Part shown: positions 27,378 through 36,821 of the stretch, one piece after another | Layout of the letters: each line of letters begins with the position of its first letter | How positions within the stretch are numbered: position 1 is the stretch's first letter | DNA from: WM-3-3 sp041660045 | Lineage (GTDB): Bacteria; Pseudomonadota; Gammaproteobacteria; Methylococcales; Methylomonadaceae | Direction: 5' to 3' | NCBI GenBank assembly: GCA_041660045.1 | Contig: JBAZXA010000004.1 | Span: 225,643-289,642 of the forward strand | DNA: 64,000 nt | Program-made: the position numbers and the translations under genes | Notes under the pieces: generated by a model | The model's input: the letters and a program-made list of their open reading frames with translations, nothing else | Told to the model about the DNA's origin: nothing | Databases searched by the model: none

Positions 27378-28181
27378 ATGAATTTTTTTAAACGCTCAAG
27401 GATACGCTATATTCTACATCGACATGCCATTGCGCATGACCTTTGGCTGGACGTTACAGAAAAACTGCCTGTATTACAGGGCATGACAGCGGTTGAAAAA
27501 GCACACTTGCGTGAACTGACCACGTTATTTCTGCATGAAAAGCGCTTTGTCGGAGCACAAGGGCTTCAGCTTACGGATACCATGTGTTTGGCGGTGGCCA
27601 CTCAAGCCTGTCTTCCGGCGCTCAGTTTTGGTATGGCTTGTTTATCGGGCTGGATTGGCATCATCATCTATCCGCAGGCATTTCTGATTAGCCGGGACGA
27701 GATGGATAGTACGGGTGTCGTCCATCATCAGGAACAGGCACTGGTTGGCGAGTCATGGTCGCGAGGACCGCTTATATTGTCATGGGAAGATGTTGACAAG
27801 GATAGCCGCGGCAAACACGTCGGCCGAAATGTCGTGATCCATGAAATTGCCCATAAGTTGGATGTGCTAAATGGGTCTGCCGACGGCTTTCCACCTTTAC
27901 ATTATGGTATGCCAATTACAGATTGGACATCGGCATTTAGCTCAGCCTATGATAGCCTGGTGCATCGCGTGGAACATCATCATAGCATTTGTGTTGACCC
28001 TTACGCTGCCACCAGCCCGGCGGAGTTTTTTGCAGTTTTCAGCGAATATTTCTTCTGCGCGCCAGAAGTTTTAAACATTCATTTCCCTGCAGTCTATCGT
28101 CAACTGGAACTTTACTATCGGCAAAATCCACTTTTGAGGATGTGTAGTGATCTAATAAAAACGGACACAAGGACAGGTTGA
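27378..28181 (+). CDS. mtfA: MtfA-like zinc peptidase (M90)
   Basis: A 267-residue cytosolic metallopeptidase with the gluzincin motif H155-E-I-A-H159 followed by KLDVLNG, the signature of the MtfA/YeeI family. Length equals the E. coli protein (about 265). In Enterobacteria MtfA binds the Mlc repressor and links to sugar transport; that role is unlikely to transfer to an organism with a different carbon metabolism, so only the peptidase fold is claimed. Monocistronic, with ATG 27378 after an AT-rich leader. Confidence 0.92.
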   Translation: MNFFKRSRIRYILHRHAIAHDLWLDVTEKLPVLQGMTAVEKAHLRELTTLFLHEKRFVGAQGLQLTDTMCLAVATQACLPALSFGMACLSGWIGIIIYPQAFLISRDEMDSTGVVHHQEQALVGESWSRGPLILSWEDVDKDSRGKHVGRNVVIHEIAHKLDVLNGSADGFPPLHYGMPITDWTSAFSSAYDSLVHRVEHHHSICVDPYAATSPAEFFAVFSEYFFCAPEVLNIHFPAVYRQLELYYRQNPLLRMCSDLIKTDTRTG

Positions 28182-28265
28182 TATAATCAATCAACCTATG
28201 AAGGAGTAGCCTTAACAATAACATCAAAACCTTGTGATTTTGACTGCAACTTTTAATGACAAATG

Positions 28266-28438
28266 GTCAATAGGGTTAAAGACCAAGGCCTAAGCGTCAG
28301 ACAAGTGTGTAAAAACATGAAGATTGGTGAAGCTGCGGTCAGCGCGGGCTCAAGCAAGCAGGTGCTGAAACAGCCAGACGGGAAGGTATTGGCAAGCTGC
28401 TGATTGCTAAGCAACTGCGTATCCGCGAGTTAAACAAG
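28266..28438 (+). pseudogene. IS3-family OrfA relic
   Basis: Fragments of a transposase OrfA can be read across frames: VKDQGLSVRQVCKNMKIGEAAV, then a shifted KQAGAETA-like piece and IGKLLIAKQLRIREL. These match the N-terminal helix-turn-helix and linker of IS3-group OrfA proteins. Several indels and no OrfB. It ends inside the 3' end of the DUF5615 gene on the other strand. Confidence 0.6.
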
Positions 28439-28759
28439 TTCTACCAACAGTTCTCCAGAGGCTAACTTTTCCTCAATAACTGGTAATAGCCGCTCAAACC
28501 ATTCAAGTAATTCTTTGCGACGAGTATTACCAACTCTGACCCAAATCAGCGGCAATGGTTTTTCGTCAGCATTATGTAGAATAACAAAATCCTCATCCTT
28601 ACTGATGATTATACTGTTATTCTGTTTAGCCCAAGCCCAAATAGCCCTATCCGTAGTTGCCATCATATCTAAATCAGCAACATGTTGAGATTCGTGCCCG
28701 TGTTGCTGTAGCATTCGAGACAGACCAATGGGCAATTGCGCATCGACTAAAAAACGCAC
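28430..28759 (-). CDS. DUF5615 PIN-like toxin
   Basis: A 109-residue PIN-fold protein with acidic residues at expected positions: D6 in FLVDAQLP, D54-E-D56 in ISKDEDF. It starts with GTG immediately after the antitoxin stop (no intergenic base), implying translational coupling. DUF5615 proteins are predicted ribonuclease toxins paired with DUF433 antitoxins. The 3' end touches the IS3 relic but the frame is full length. Confidence 0.88.
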   Translation of the reverse strand: MRFLVDAQLPIGLSRMLQQHGHESQHVADLDMMATTDRAIWAWAKQNNSIIISKDEDFVILHNADEKPLPLIWVRVGNTRRKELLEWFERLLPVIEEKLASGELLVELV

Positions 28760-28984
28760 TCAAGCAACACTTAAAACTGAATGGTCCAACTGATGTGCCG
28801 CATATTCTAGGGAGGCCTTAATATCATCTGCTTCAAGATAAGGATAATCTTCTAATATTTCTTCAGCACTTGCACCCGCGGCCATCAAATCCAAAATATC
28901 TTTTACCCTAATACGCATATGACGTATGCAAGGACGGCCTCCACACTGTTCTGGATCAATAGTAATCCGTTTAAATTCGTTCAT
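28760..28984 (-). CDS. DUF433 antitoxin
   Basis: A 74-residue DUF433 protein (RITIDPEQCGGRPCIRHMRIRV…LDLMAAGASAEEILEDYPYLEADDIKASLEYAA) with a MerR-like helix-turn-helix. First gene of the pair with the DUF5615 toxin. It likely binds its own promoter and masks the toxin. Start ATG 28984. Confidence 0.9.
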   Translation of the reverse strand: MNEFKRITIDPEQCGGRPCIRHMRIRVKDILDLMAAGASAEEILEDYPYLEADDIKASLEYAAHQLDHSVLSVA

Positions 28985-29100
28985 ATCGATTCCATTGAGG
29001 CTTGAATTATTAATAAGGATGGCGTTTGGTTTTCAGTTTTGAATGACTTAGCTTTATAACTATCTTAGTGACAGAATGCAAACATTATGGGTAAATTCAC

Positions 29101-29211
29101 ATTGAATGGCATCCACAAGCACAAGTCACGCCCTTAGGACAGCTCCTGTTTTGCATCCAGTATTTAAACATGGGCCATCTGTTTGAGCCTTGGCTCGATG
29201 CATGTCGCTAG
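29101..29211 (+). pseudogene. Short relic of a DDE transposase N-terminus
   Basis: A 37-codon stretch reads EWHPQAQVTPLGQLLFCIQYLNMGHLFEPWLDACR, which resembles the LTPLGQLAFFIEYLK…LFDAW region near the start of an IS1380/IS4-like transposase. No further homologous sequence is seen on either side within 28985-29308, which otherwise holds nothing I recognise. Confidence 0.4.
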
Positions 29212-29308
29212 CCCGTACCCGTGTAGCCGCAACAATTGTAGTACACGAGATTTTATCGCCGCGATTTTTAGCGTTTGGCTAACTCAATCTTAGCTACGTT
29301 CAGCGTCT

Positions 29309-29647
29309 TTAATCCGGCCTATTAAGAATATTTAAAATGGCTTCGGATTCTTGCAGGGCATGTTTTAACTCGTTGTGTATGGCGACTGCAGTGGATTTAT
29401 CGGTGCTGTGTTGTATGGGTTTTGCTATGCGCTTGGCGTCATAGTTTTTACGTTTTACCGGGTCTATCAAGACTGCATAGGCTTCGTTAATGTTTTTGGA
29501 GATTTTTTCAGCTTTGTTTTGATCGCCGATATAACGGTCCGGGTGATAAAGCATGATCAGCGCCTTATAGGCGGCTTTAATCACCGCTGGTTCTGCGCCC
29601 TCACTCAAGCCCAATATTGTGTAAAAATCCTTCTCTGGCAAAGCCAT
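29309..29647 (-). CDS. J-domain (DnaJ-like) co-chaperone
   Basis: A 112-residue protein that is almost entirely a J domain (residues 6-73) with the HPD motif at H35-P36-D37. A short charged tail lacks the G/F, zinc and C-terminal domains of DnaJ. It would recruit and stimulate an Hsp70. It is the last gene of the ClpB-TssM-TssJ run on the same strand, 49 bp after the TssJ-like gene. The pairing with a ClpB-like disaggregase at the other end is notable because Hsp70/J proteins load clients onto ClpB. Confidence 0.9.
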   Translation of the reverse strand: MALPEKDFYTILGLSEGAEPAVIKAAYKALIMLYHPDRYIGDQNKAEKISKNINEAYAVLIDPVKRKNYDAKRIAKPIQHSTDKSTAVAIHNELKHALQESEAILNILNRPD

Positions 29648-29696
29648 TTAGCACCCGTTTATATCGTTAATTTAATCTGTTCGCTCACCTGTCGCT

Positions 29697-30158
29697 TTAA
29701 AACCAGCTTAAATACCAGGGCTTGCCTTCACTAATTTCTACTTGGTTGGTCGCCGTCACGTTAATAGTGTATTTATTGGCTAGTGGCGTCGACAAGAGTT
29801 TTTTCCATTGCGCACCGGGTTGCGTCAATAAAAAATACAAGGCTACCGTACCTTGCGCTGGTGGGCTTATTTTACATTCTTGTACCCGCCCCGGGACTAT
29901 GGAAAATACCCCTAAGCTATTGGCTTCTGGCGGATCAGCAAAGACTTTGCCAGCTACTTCTTGATAACTATCTTGCATAAATTGCTTTTCATTAGCACCC
30001 CGCACAACAAAATAAAACAAGCCCCCATTATTGGACTGGGTATTGGCAACCACATTAAATGCTAATGGCGGCGGTGCGACCGGCTCGCTGGAGCAAGCTA
30101 TGACTAAGCTAGATATGAAGACCAGGTTTAAAACTTTCCCACAGGCTATGAGTCGCAT
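29697..30158 (-). CDS. tssJ: TssJ-like type VI secretion lipoprotein
   Basis: A 153-residue lipoprotein with signal peptide and lipobox LVIAC (Cys at about residue 22). A beta-sandwich region follows with the TssJ-like features PPPLAFNVVANTQSN, VPGRVQECKISPP and TVALYFLLTQPGAQWKKLL. TssJ is the outer-membrane anchor that binds the TssM periplasmic tip. It follows the TssM-like gene by 3 bp. Similarity is in pattern rather than long identity, and position strongly supports it. Confidence 0.75.
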   Translation of the reverse strand: MRLIACGKVLNLVFISSLVIACSSEPVAPPPLAFNVVANTQSNNGGLFYFVVRGANEKQFMQDSYQEVAGKVFADPPEANSLGVFSIVPGRVQECKISPPAQGTVALYFLLTQPGAQWKKLLSTPLANKYTINVTATNQVEISEGKPWYLSWF

Positions 30159-30161
30159 GGC

Positions 30162-33100
30162 TTAACTCCCGGCAAGATTGGCAAACACAGCCAACGGATT
30201 GGCTTTAAATGAAAACTCTAGGTTTAAGGGTTGTTGCGGAAAATTAGGGTGGTTTACGAGCCAACGATACTGCTGGGTACCGGCAAATTGCCCTTGCTGC
30301 AATAAACGGAAAAAATTCCATGCTGAGTTATCAACCGTCACTTCGTTATACACCTGTGTTGGGTCCGCATCTTTTCTAAATTCAAGGCCTACTTGCGCAG
30401 GCTTAGCTGCCCACCATTCTAGCGCAAATTTTTGCCATTCTGCTTGTTGGTTAAAACCAAGCACAGAAACCCCACCTTCCCGAATATAAGATAATGACAC
30501 CAACGGGGCATTAGGAATTAAGGTTTTGTCAAAGGTAGGCAATAAACCTGGTTTAATTAAAAACTGTAAAGGGATAGGGTTGCCTTGGACATCCCATAGG
30601 CTAGCGGTGAGTTGTTGTACAGCATTAAGCCGTTCTTGAAAGTTGGTTGGTAATTCCACCAAGTTAGACAGCTGCTGGCGTTTAACCCAAACCCCGTTGC
30701 TAAGATGGCATAAAGGTGCCAAGTAATCCTGAAACGTGACCCAAAACACCCCCTGTTTGGGATGGAAAATTTGCGTTAAATCATCCGTAGAAACTTCCTT
30801 ATCTGCACCCGCATTGGCTATGAAAGGAAACTTAACTAACACCGGCGCCACATTTGAATCCCAAATATCAGACCAAAGCCCGGCAATAATTTGGTTTATT
30901 TCCACATTGCCAAATTCCACCGCTTTTTGCACTGGCGCCATAAACGGCTGTTGCCATTCTTTTTGCAGGCCTACGTTTTGCAGCCAACTTTTTAATAACG
31001 CGGTATAAGCGCTGTCTTCATTCAGCAAAGTTGCCCAAGCCACCCTGCCCAATGGTGTAAACGTCCCTTTTAAGGAGGCCGCTTCACCATCGGTAGGTTT
31101 AGGTAAATAAGGCTCGCGGGAGTCTATTTCCTGCTGCATTTGTGCCATGATCAATTGGTATTTTTGAAACTCGGGATAAACACCATTTTTTTCTTCCATA
31201 AGACGCTGGATAACATTAAACGCCATAAGCTTTTGCGAAAAAGCCTTAAAACTAGGCGAAACAGACAAATTTAGCGCCGTATTGGTTTTTATCTGTACCA
31301 AGGTTTCCAATAATTGCGAATTGGGCTGCTGTAAATCGGCCAATATATAATTTAAATCCCAAGGTGTCTCAATACGCACTTGAAATTGCCGAAAATAATT
31401 TAAATAGGCACTGACGTATTGGTCCGAATAAGCGCTTAAATTTTTCAGGACAAAATCTTCAAAATGTTTTTTCTCATACCCATCAATAGGCAATTTGCTG
31501 ACGATTTCGGTTAACGCCATAATCGAGGGTTTTACATCCCGCTCAACCGCATCCGCAGTTAAGCGCCCATCGATGCGGGCTTTACCGGAAAACAGCAAGC
31601 GCCCGCTATTAGAGGCATTAAGCTCAACGTCGATATAATTAGATGGTGACTTAAAAAAGATCCAACCCTCATCTTTGCGGTTGCTATGTTCATAAACAAA
31701 ATTGCGTAGCAACACGGTAACGCGGCTGCGCGTCATAAAATCCAGCCACTGTTTAGGCGTAAACGAAAAGTACTCCCCCGATAAGGTAAAATTCATCTCA
31801 GCCGTGGTTATCGGGGTATTGGCATTGGCCACGGCTTGTATTGCAGTTAGGCAACCGGTTAACGATAAACTGGGTGGGCAACTTTTGGTGTCACTAAACT
31901 CAAGATGTTTGATAAAACCTAATAATTGCGCGATGTTTTTTTGCCGCAACTCCGAGCGCACACTACTAACTTCTGAAAAATTTAAATGTAAATTCGTGTG
32001 CTGAATTAACCACTTTCTAATTTCTGGTGCATCAGAGTAATAATCGAAGCGGTTGATAACTTCAAAAAAGGGTATTAAATGCTGTTGCAGGGCTTTAAAT
32101 TCCGCCTCAGTGATATAGGGTTTGTTAAAGAGTTGGTTAAAGCCTCTAAACAACACTAACCAGGGTGCAAGATCGCCGGAGTCAGTTTCTGGATTAGCAT
32201 AAGTAATGGAATTTAACATACTGTCCAACTCTTCAGTATGCGTATTGTTCTGGACGTAGTCCTTCATCAGCAGACCATATTTCTCAATGTCTATAGGATT
32301 TTTTTCGGGTGTTTTTGCTAATATTTGGGTTATTTCATTGCTTGGTGTGGCGTACAAAAAACCAATAAACCTAGCAGTTTTAAAATCAGCATCGCGTTCT
32401 AACTGAATTTGTTTGAGTAATGGCAATAGATAATATTTTCGTATTTCAGTAATTAATAAGTACTTATTAAAATTGTCTACCTCGGTAAAGTATTTAGGCA
32501 TAAAGCTTAGCAATGCATTCTTGTTTAAGTCTGCACTGTAATTTAAAAATAGCGGGCTGATCTTTTCATCGTAATATTCAACTGGGGTACTGCGCACGGT
32601 TTTAATATTTTCAAATACCTGGGTTTCCAGGTTTTGCTGATAACGATAACCCCAAACCAGATATACCAATCCCACCAGCAGTAGTGCTAACGCGGCTTTA
32701 GCGTGGTTATTTAAACTAATCAGCGGCGGTTTTAAGGTGCTGGGTGGCAGCGCAAAGGGCTGGCTACCGAAGCTATCGCAGTGTTGCGATAGCAAACACA
32801 ACCTAACCACAGGCGGCGACCCCACATCTTGCGCTAATCCTGCTACCCGCAAAAAGTCATTTAATACTCTAAAAAGACGGGGCGCGGCATTCAGAAAGCT
32901 GACTATTTTCAAATAGTCCTGGGCTGGGCGGGTTAACAGCGCACGTGGTAAGTGTTGTTGATAATTTTCTAAACAGGTTTCCAGCTGAGTTATACCATCA
33001 CGCTCTGGAAATTCTAGGCGCAAGGGAATACCCTCGGCTTCCAAAAATGCGCAAAATTCTACAAAACCTGTGACTTTGTCCATCTGGCTTAAGGTCAAAA

Positions 33101-33743
33101 CCAAAGGCAAAGGCTTACCTTCCAACTGGCCAAATACTTTTAATTTGCCAAACATGGCATAACCGGACTGGCGTAATTGTTCCGCCTGCGGTGCCAGTAA
33201 GGTACCCGCATCAATCACCATGACCGCCTGGGGATTGGGTGGCAAATGCCGCCAAAGTTTTTTCATCGCCTGGTAAGCGGCGGGGTTGGTGTCATAAAGC
33301 AGTGCCGCACCAAATTCCAGGACTAAGGCTTTGGCACCCAGATAAATTTGCAGTAGCGGATCATTAATGGTGCTGGGCCGAAAACTAAAGGCTTGGCCTT
33401 GCCAATCGGCGTAGTGGTCGATAACGCAACTTTTACCACAGCCCGCATCACCAATCACCACAGAAAGAGGCACGCTCAAAGCATCAGGCCGCAGCCGCCA
33501 AGGTATACCTGAGACAAACCCGCGCCAAACCCTAAGTAAACTATCAGCTGGCATTGCGAGTTCTGTCGGCACGGTAATTTCAGGCATGGCCAACTTGCCA
33601 TCAGTGCCCGCGTATTTACGCTCCCAAATCAGATAGGCCAAAACCCCCAGCAATACCAGCACAAGGCTTAACCCAAACCAATCTAGCCAGGTGAGTACTG
33701 CGAGTATGTTATCTAAGGTGTCTGTCGTTGCTACTGTCGCCAT
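30162..33743 (-). CDS. tssM: TssM/IcmF-like inner-membrane protein
   Basis: A 1193-residue protein with TM spans at residues 23-40 and 349-366, and a cytoplasmic NTPase-like domain between them. The domain has a P-loop, GDAGCGKS (98-105), followed by VMVIDAG and LVLTLSQMDK, which are diverged forms of the IcmF GTPase motifs. A large periplasmic region (from 367) ends with the TssM-type C-terminus (SAWNFFRLLQQG … LEFSFKANPLAVF). Only one N-terminal span is evident instead of the usual hairpin. It starts the base after the ClpB-like stop. TssL and TssK, its usual partners, are absent from the window. Confidence 0.85.
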   Translation of the reverse strand: MATVATTDTLDNILAVLTWLDWFGLSLVLVLLGVLAYLIWERKYAGTDGKLAMPEITVPTELAMPADSLLRVWRGFVSGIPWRLRPDALSVPLSVVIGDAGCGKSCVIDHYADWQGQAFSFRPSTINDPLLQIYLGAKALVLEFGAALLYDTNPAAYQAMKKLWRHLPPNPQAVMVIDAGTLLAPQAEQLRQSGYAMFGKLKVFGQLEGKPLPLVLTLSQMDKVTGFVEFCAFLEAEGIPLRLEFPERDGITQLETCLENYQQHLPRALLTRPAQDYLKIVSFLNAAPRLFRVLNDFLRVAGLAQDVGSPPVVRLCLLSQHCDSFGSQPFALPPSTLKPPLISLNNHAKAALALLLVGLVYLVWGYRYQQNLETQVFENIKTVRSTPVEYYDEKISPLFLNYSADLNKNALLSFMPKYFTEVDNFNKYLLITEIRKYYLLPLLKQIQLERDADFKTARFIGFLYATPSNEITQILAKTPEKNPIDIEKYGLLMKDYVQNNTHTEELDSMLNSITYANPETDSGDLAPWLVLFRGFNQLFNKPYITEAEFKALQQHLIPFFEVINRFDYYSDAPEIRKWLIQHTNLHLNFSEVSSVRSELRQKNIAQLLGFIKHLEFSDTKSCPPSLSLTGCLTAIQAVANANTPITTAEMNFTLSGEYFSFTPKQWLDFMTRSRVTVLLRNFVYEHSNRKDEGWIFFKSPSNYIDVELNASNSGRLLFSGKARIDGRLTADAVERDVKPSIMALTEIVSKLPIDGYEKKHFEDFVLKNLSAYSDQYVSAYLNYFRQFQVRIETPWDLNYILADLQQPNSQLLETLVQIKTNTALNLSVSPSFKAFSQKLMAFNVIQRLMEEKNGVYPEFQKYQLIMAQMQQEIDSREPYLPKPTDGEAASLKGTFTPLGRVAWATLLNEDSAYTALLKSWLQNVGLQKEWQQPFMAPVQKAVEFGNVEINQIIAGLWSDIWDSNVAPVLVKFPFIANAGADKEVSTDDLTQIFHPKQGVFWVTFQDYLAPLCHLSNGVWVKRQQLSNLVELPTNFQERLNAVQQLTASLWDVQGNPIPLQFLIKPGLLPTFDKTLIPNAPLVSLSYIREGGVSVLGFNQQAEWQKFALEWWAAKPAQVGLEFRKDADPTQVYNEVTVDNSAWNFFRLLQQGQFAGTQQYRWLVNHPNFPQQPLNLEFSFKANPLAVFANLAGS

Positions 33744-36356
33744 TTACCCGCCCTCTTTTTCCGTACTAACCTCAGCCGTCTCCGGTTCGCTATCTGCCGG
33801 AAGGCAAGTAAACACCAGCTCACCCTCTTGCACACTAACCAGCAAGCGTTGGCCATCGCAAAGCTCTTCTTTAAGCAAAAGGTCGGCTAATGGGTCTTGC
33901 AACTTATTTTGTATCACGCGTTTTAACGGCCTAGCCCCATACAGCGGATTAAACCCCCATTGCGCCAAACTGTCACGTGCCTCATCTGTTATCTCCATCG
34001 AAATTCCACGTTCTTCTAAACGCTGCGCCAACCGTTGCAATTGAATATCAGCTATCGGCCGCATGCTGTCGTGGGTAAGCTGGCGGAACACTAAAATATC
34101 GTCTAACCGGTTTAAAAACTCAGGCCGAAAATGGCTGCGCACCACCTCCATTACTAAGGACTGCATATTTTGCTGTTCCGCCTCTGTTTCGACTGGCTCA
34201 ATATGCTGGGAACCTAAATTGGAGGTCATCAGAATTAAACAATTGTTAAATTTAACCAGCCGGCCTTGGCTATCGGTTAAACGGCCTTCATCCAACACTT
34301 GCAAAAATAAGTTGAAGACATCGGGATGGGCTTTTTCTACCTCATCAAACAAAATCACGCTATAAGGCTTGCTGCGCACTTTATTGGTCAACACCCCGCC
34401 TTCTTCATACCCAACATAGCCCGGCGGCGCCCCGGTAAGACGCGCCACCGAGTGCTTTTCCATAAACTCGCTCATATCAATACGCAACATGGCGGCTTCA
34501 TCATTAAACAGAAATTGCGCCAAACTTTTAGCCAATTCGGTTTTACCAACCCCGGTAGGCCCCAATAATAAAAACGAACCTAATGGCCGGTTAGCATCTT
34601 GTATGTTGGTGCGGGCGCGTCGAATTGCTTTAGAAACCGCTGCCACAGCGGCTTCTTGGCCAACCACACGCTCACGTAAATGATCCTCTAGCTGCAATAA
34701 GCGCTGCTGTTCGGAACCCAACATTTTAGCAACCGGAATCCCAGTTAAACGCGCCACGGTAGCGGCGACATCTTGCTCATCAATAAAGTTTTTCTGTGGC
34801 TGGATTTCTGCGGTGTCTATATCGCCATATTCGGCCAGGGTTTTTTCCGCCAGTGGAATCACTTTGTACTGCAGCTCAGCAACACGCACAAAATCTTCTT
34901 CGCGGATTTTTTGCTCCATTTCACGGCGTGCCTCTTCTAAGGCTTTGCGGGCGTTTTGCACTTCCGTCATCGCGCGTTTTTCACGCTCCCAACGCTCCGT
35001 CATTTGCGCGATATTTTCGCGTAATTCATGCAATTCGGTTTGCAGCTGTTGCTTACGGGCTTCTGCGGCTTCATTTGCTAAGGAAAACCACTCAATTTCC
35101 AGCGCCACTAAACGACGGTCCATAGCTTCCAGTTCCGCCGGTTTAGCAGATAAGCTAATCCGCACGGTAGCGGCAGTTTGGTCAATTAAATCGATGGCTT
35201 TATCGGGCAAAAAACGATCGGCGATATAATGCCGGGAGAAACGTATGGCCGCCTGTAAACCAGCTTCGGTAATCCGGATACCATGATGCATTTCATATTT
35301 TTCTTTAATACCGCGTAAAATCATCAACGTGGTCTCATCATCTGGTTCATCCAACTGGACTACCTGAAAACGCCGGATCAAGGCTGTGTCTTTTTCAAAA
35401 TACTTACGGTATTCTTCAATTGTGGTGCTGCCTATACAGCGGATTTCACCGCGTGCCAAAGCCGGTTTAAGCAAGTTGGCAGCATCCATAGAGCCTTCGG
35501 CTTTACCCGCGCCTACCAAATTATGGATCTCATCAATAAAGGTGATGACATTGCCGGCATCGGTAATTTCTTGCAGCAAGCGTTTAAAACGTTCCTCAAA
35601 TTCACCACGGAATTTAGCACCCGCAACCAACAGGCCCATATCAACGGCCAACACGGAGCAGCCAATTAAATCCTTGGGTACGTTACCTGCCACAATACGC
35701 TGCGCCAAGCCTTCTACGATAGCTGTTTTGCCTACCCCCGGCTCACCAACAATAATAGGATTATTTTTAATACGCCGACATAACACCTGGATGGCTAAAT
35801 TAATTTCGTCGGTGCGGCCGATAACAGGATCTAGCAAGCCTTGCCGTGCTTGTTCAGTTAAATCGCGGGCATATTTGTTTAAATATTCAAACTCGCCTGA
35901 GCTTTCTACACGGTTATAACCGGTTTTTGGCATATCTTCCAAAGCCTGCATAAAAGCTTGCTTGTTGCCGCCAGCCTCGGTTAAGGCTGTGGCCAATTCT
36001 TCTTGCTCCCAAAACGCCAAAAGCAAATGGTTAATACCAATGTATTTAGCGCCTGTGCGGCTGGCGATTTGCTCTGCGCAAATAAAAACCCGCTCTAGCT
36101 CCCGGTTTATCGGTGTTTGCTGGGCGTTTTTTAAAGCTTTGGGCAAAATAATTAGCTGCGCATCCACGGTAACCCCAAAGCGGGCCAAGTCTATGGCTGC
36201 TTGTTCCAAATATTGCCGCCCAACACCCGCCCTGGTTTCCAAAAGCACTGCTGATAAATGCCAGGTTGTAACAACACCATGGTCTTTTTCTACCGCCAAA
36301 CGACAAGCACACTCGATCGCCTCTTGCGCTTTCAAATTAAACTTTTCAATGATCAT
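33744..36356 (-). CDS. ClpB-type Hsp100 disaggregase (ClpV position)
   Basis: An 870-residue hexameric AAA+ unfoldase: N domain (1-145), NBD1 with Walker A GEPGVGKT (204-211), a ClpB-length coiled-coil M domain (about 405-525), NBD2 with Walker A GPTGVGKT (599-606), and the ending NPLYGARPLKRVIQ. In type VI systems the corresponding gene is ClpV, which recycles the contracted sheath. Here the motifs and M domain look closer to housekeeping ClpB than to ClpV. Directly followed by tssM with no gap, so it belongs to this operon. First gene of the run, behind a 465-bp region. Confidence 0.88.
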   Translation of the reverse strand: MIIEKFNLKAQEAIECACRLAVEKDHGVVTTWHLSAVLLETRAGVGRQYLEQAAIDLARFGVTVDAQLIILPKALKNAQQTPINRELERVFICAEQIASRTGAKYIGINHLLLAFWEQEELATALTEAGGNKQAFMQALEDMPKTGYNRVESSGEFEYLNKYARDLTEQARQGLLDPVIGRTDEINLAIQVLCRRIKNNPIIVGEPGVGKTAIVEGLAQRIVAGNVPKDLIGCSVLAVDMGLLVAGAKFRGEFEERFKRLLQEITDAGNVITFIDEIHNLVGAGKAEGSMDAANLLKPALARGEIRCIGSTTIEEYRKYFEKDTALIRRFQVVQLDEPDDETTLMILRGIKEKYEMHHGIRITEAGLQAAIRFSRHYIADRFLPDKAIDLIDQTAATVRISLSAKPAELEAMDRRLVALEIEWFSLANEAAEARKQQLQTELHELRENIAQMTERWEREKRAMTEVQNARKALEEARREMEQKIREEDFVRVAELQYKVIPLAEKTLAEYGDIDTAEIQPQKNFIDEQDVAATVARLTGIPVAKMLGSEQQRLLQLEDHLRERVVGQEAAVAAVSKAIRRARTNIQDANRPLGSFLLLGPTGVGKTELAKSLAQFLFNDEAAMLRIDMSEFMEKHSVARLTGAPPGYVGYEEGGVLTNKVRSKPYSVILFDEVEKAHPDVFNLFLQVLDEGRLTDSQGRLVKFNNCLILMTSNLGSQHIEPVETEAEQQNMQSLVMEVVRSHFRPEFLNRLDDILVFRQLTHDSMRPIADIQLQRLAQRLEERGISMEITDEARDSLAQWGFNPLYGARPLKRVIQNKLQDPLADLLLKEELCDGQRLLVSVQEGELVFTCLPADSEPETAEVSTEKEGG

Positions 36357-36821
36357 GATTGACTCTGCCAGTAAATAGCATTGCTGCAGCCTTTTAATTT
36401 GAATTAGTGGCTACAGTTTTTAGCTTAGCGATAAACTCTTGCCAACTCGCCATGGCACAGGCTTAGCGCTAAGCCTCCAGTTTTGGTAACCCTGCCGCCG
36501 TCACCCTAGCCCAACATTTTGTTTTTTGATTAAGCTACCTAATCACCCTACAGACGTATTGCTTTAAATTTGCGCAAAAAACCGCCTATTTATAGCCACA
36601 CCTCACCCAATTTGGCAAGACTTAAACCCCAGTTTAACAACCTTATCCATGCTCTTGTAAAGCTTAGTAGATAAATCCGCTAGGGCTAGCCATTTAAGCT
36701 TATTTTTAGCCTGACAATTAACTGGCAAAAGTATGGCACTATCATTTTGGAGAGTAAACTAAGCAAACTATGGCGCTTTAGTAAAGCTAAAACCTAAGCT
36801 GTGCCAAATCGCCTACGCTAC
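36357..36821. other. Promoter-containing gap upstream of the clpB-tssM operon
   Basis: No gene is recognised in this 465-bp stretch. It contains a perfect 18-bp palindrome (36459-36476) about 100 bp upstream of the clpB-like start and AT-rich tracts at 36540-36600 and 36700-36790 where promoters could lie. No terminator-like hairpin with a T run was found after the DUF4157 gene. Confidence 0.45.
36459..36476. promoter_or_regulatory. Perfect 18-bp palindrome upstream of clpB-like gene
   Basis: AGGCTTAGCGCTAAGCCT is an uninterrupted self-complementary 18-mer, about 103 bp upstream of the clpB-like start codon. It could be an operator for the operon. Similar CTAAGCC words are scattered through the window, so background frequency should be considered. 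Confidence 0.4.

Noticed and set aside
33744..36356. Simple housekeeping clpB with no link to secretion genes
   Set aside because: The stop is immediately followed by the tssM-like start and the same strand continues to tssJ; still possible that it is the only ClpB, so noted as a test.
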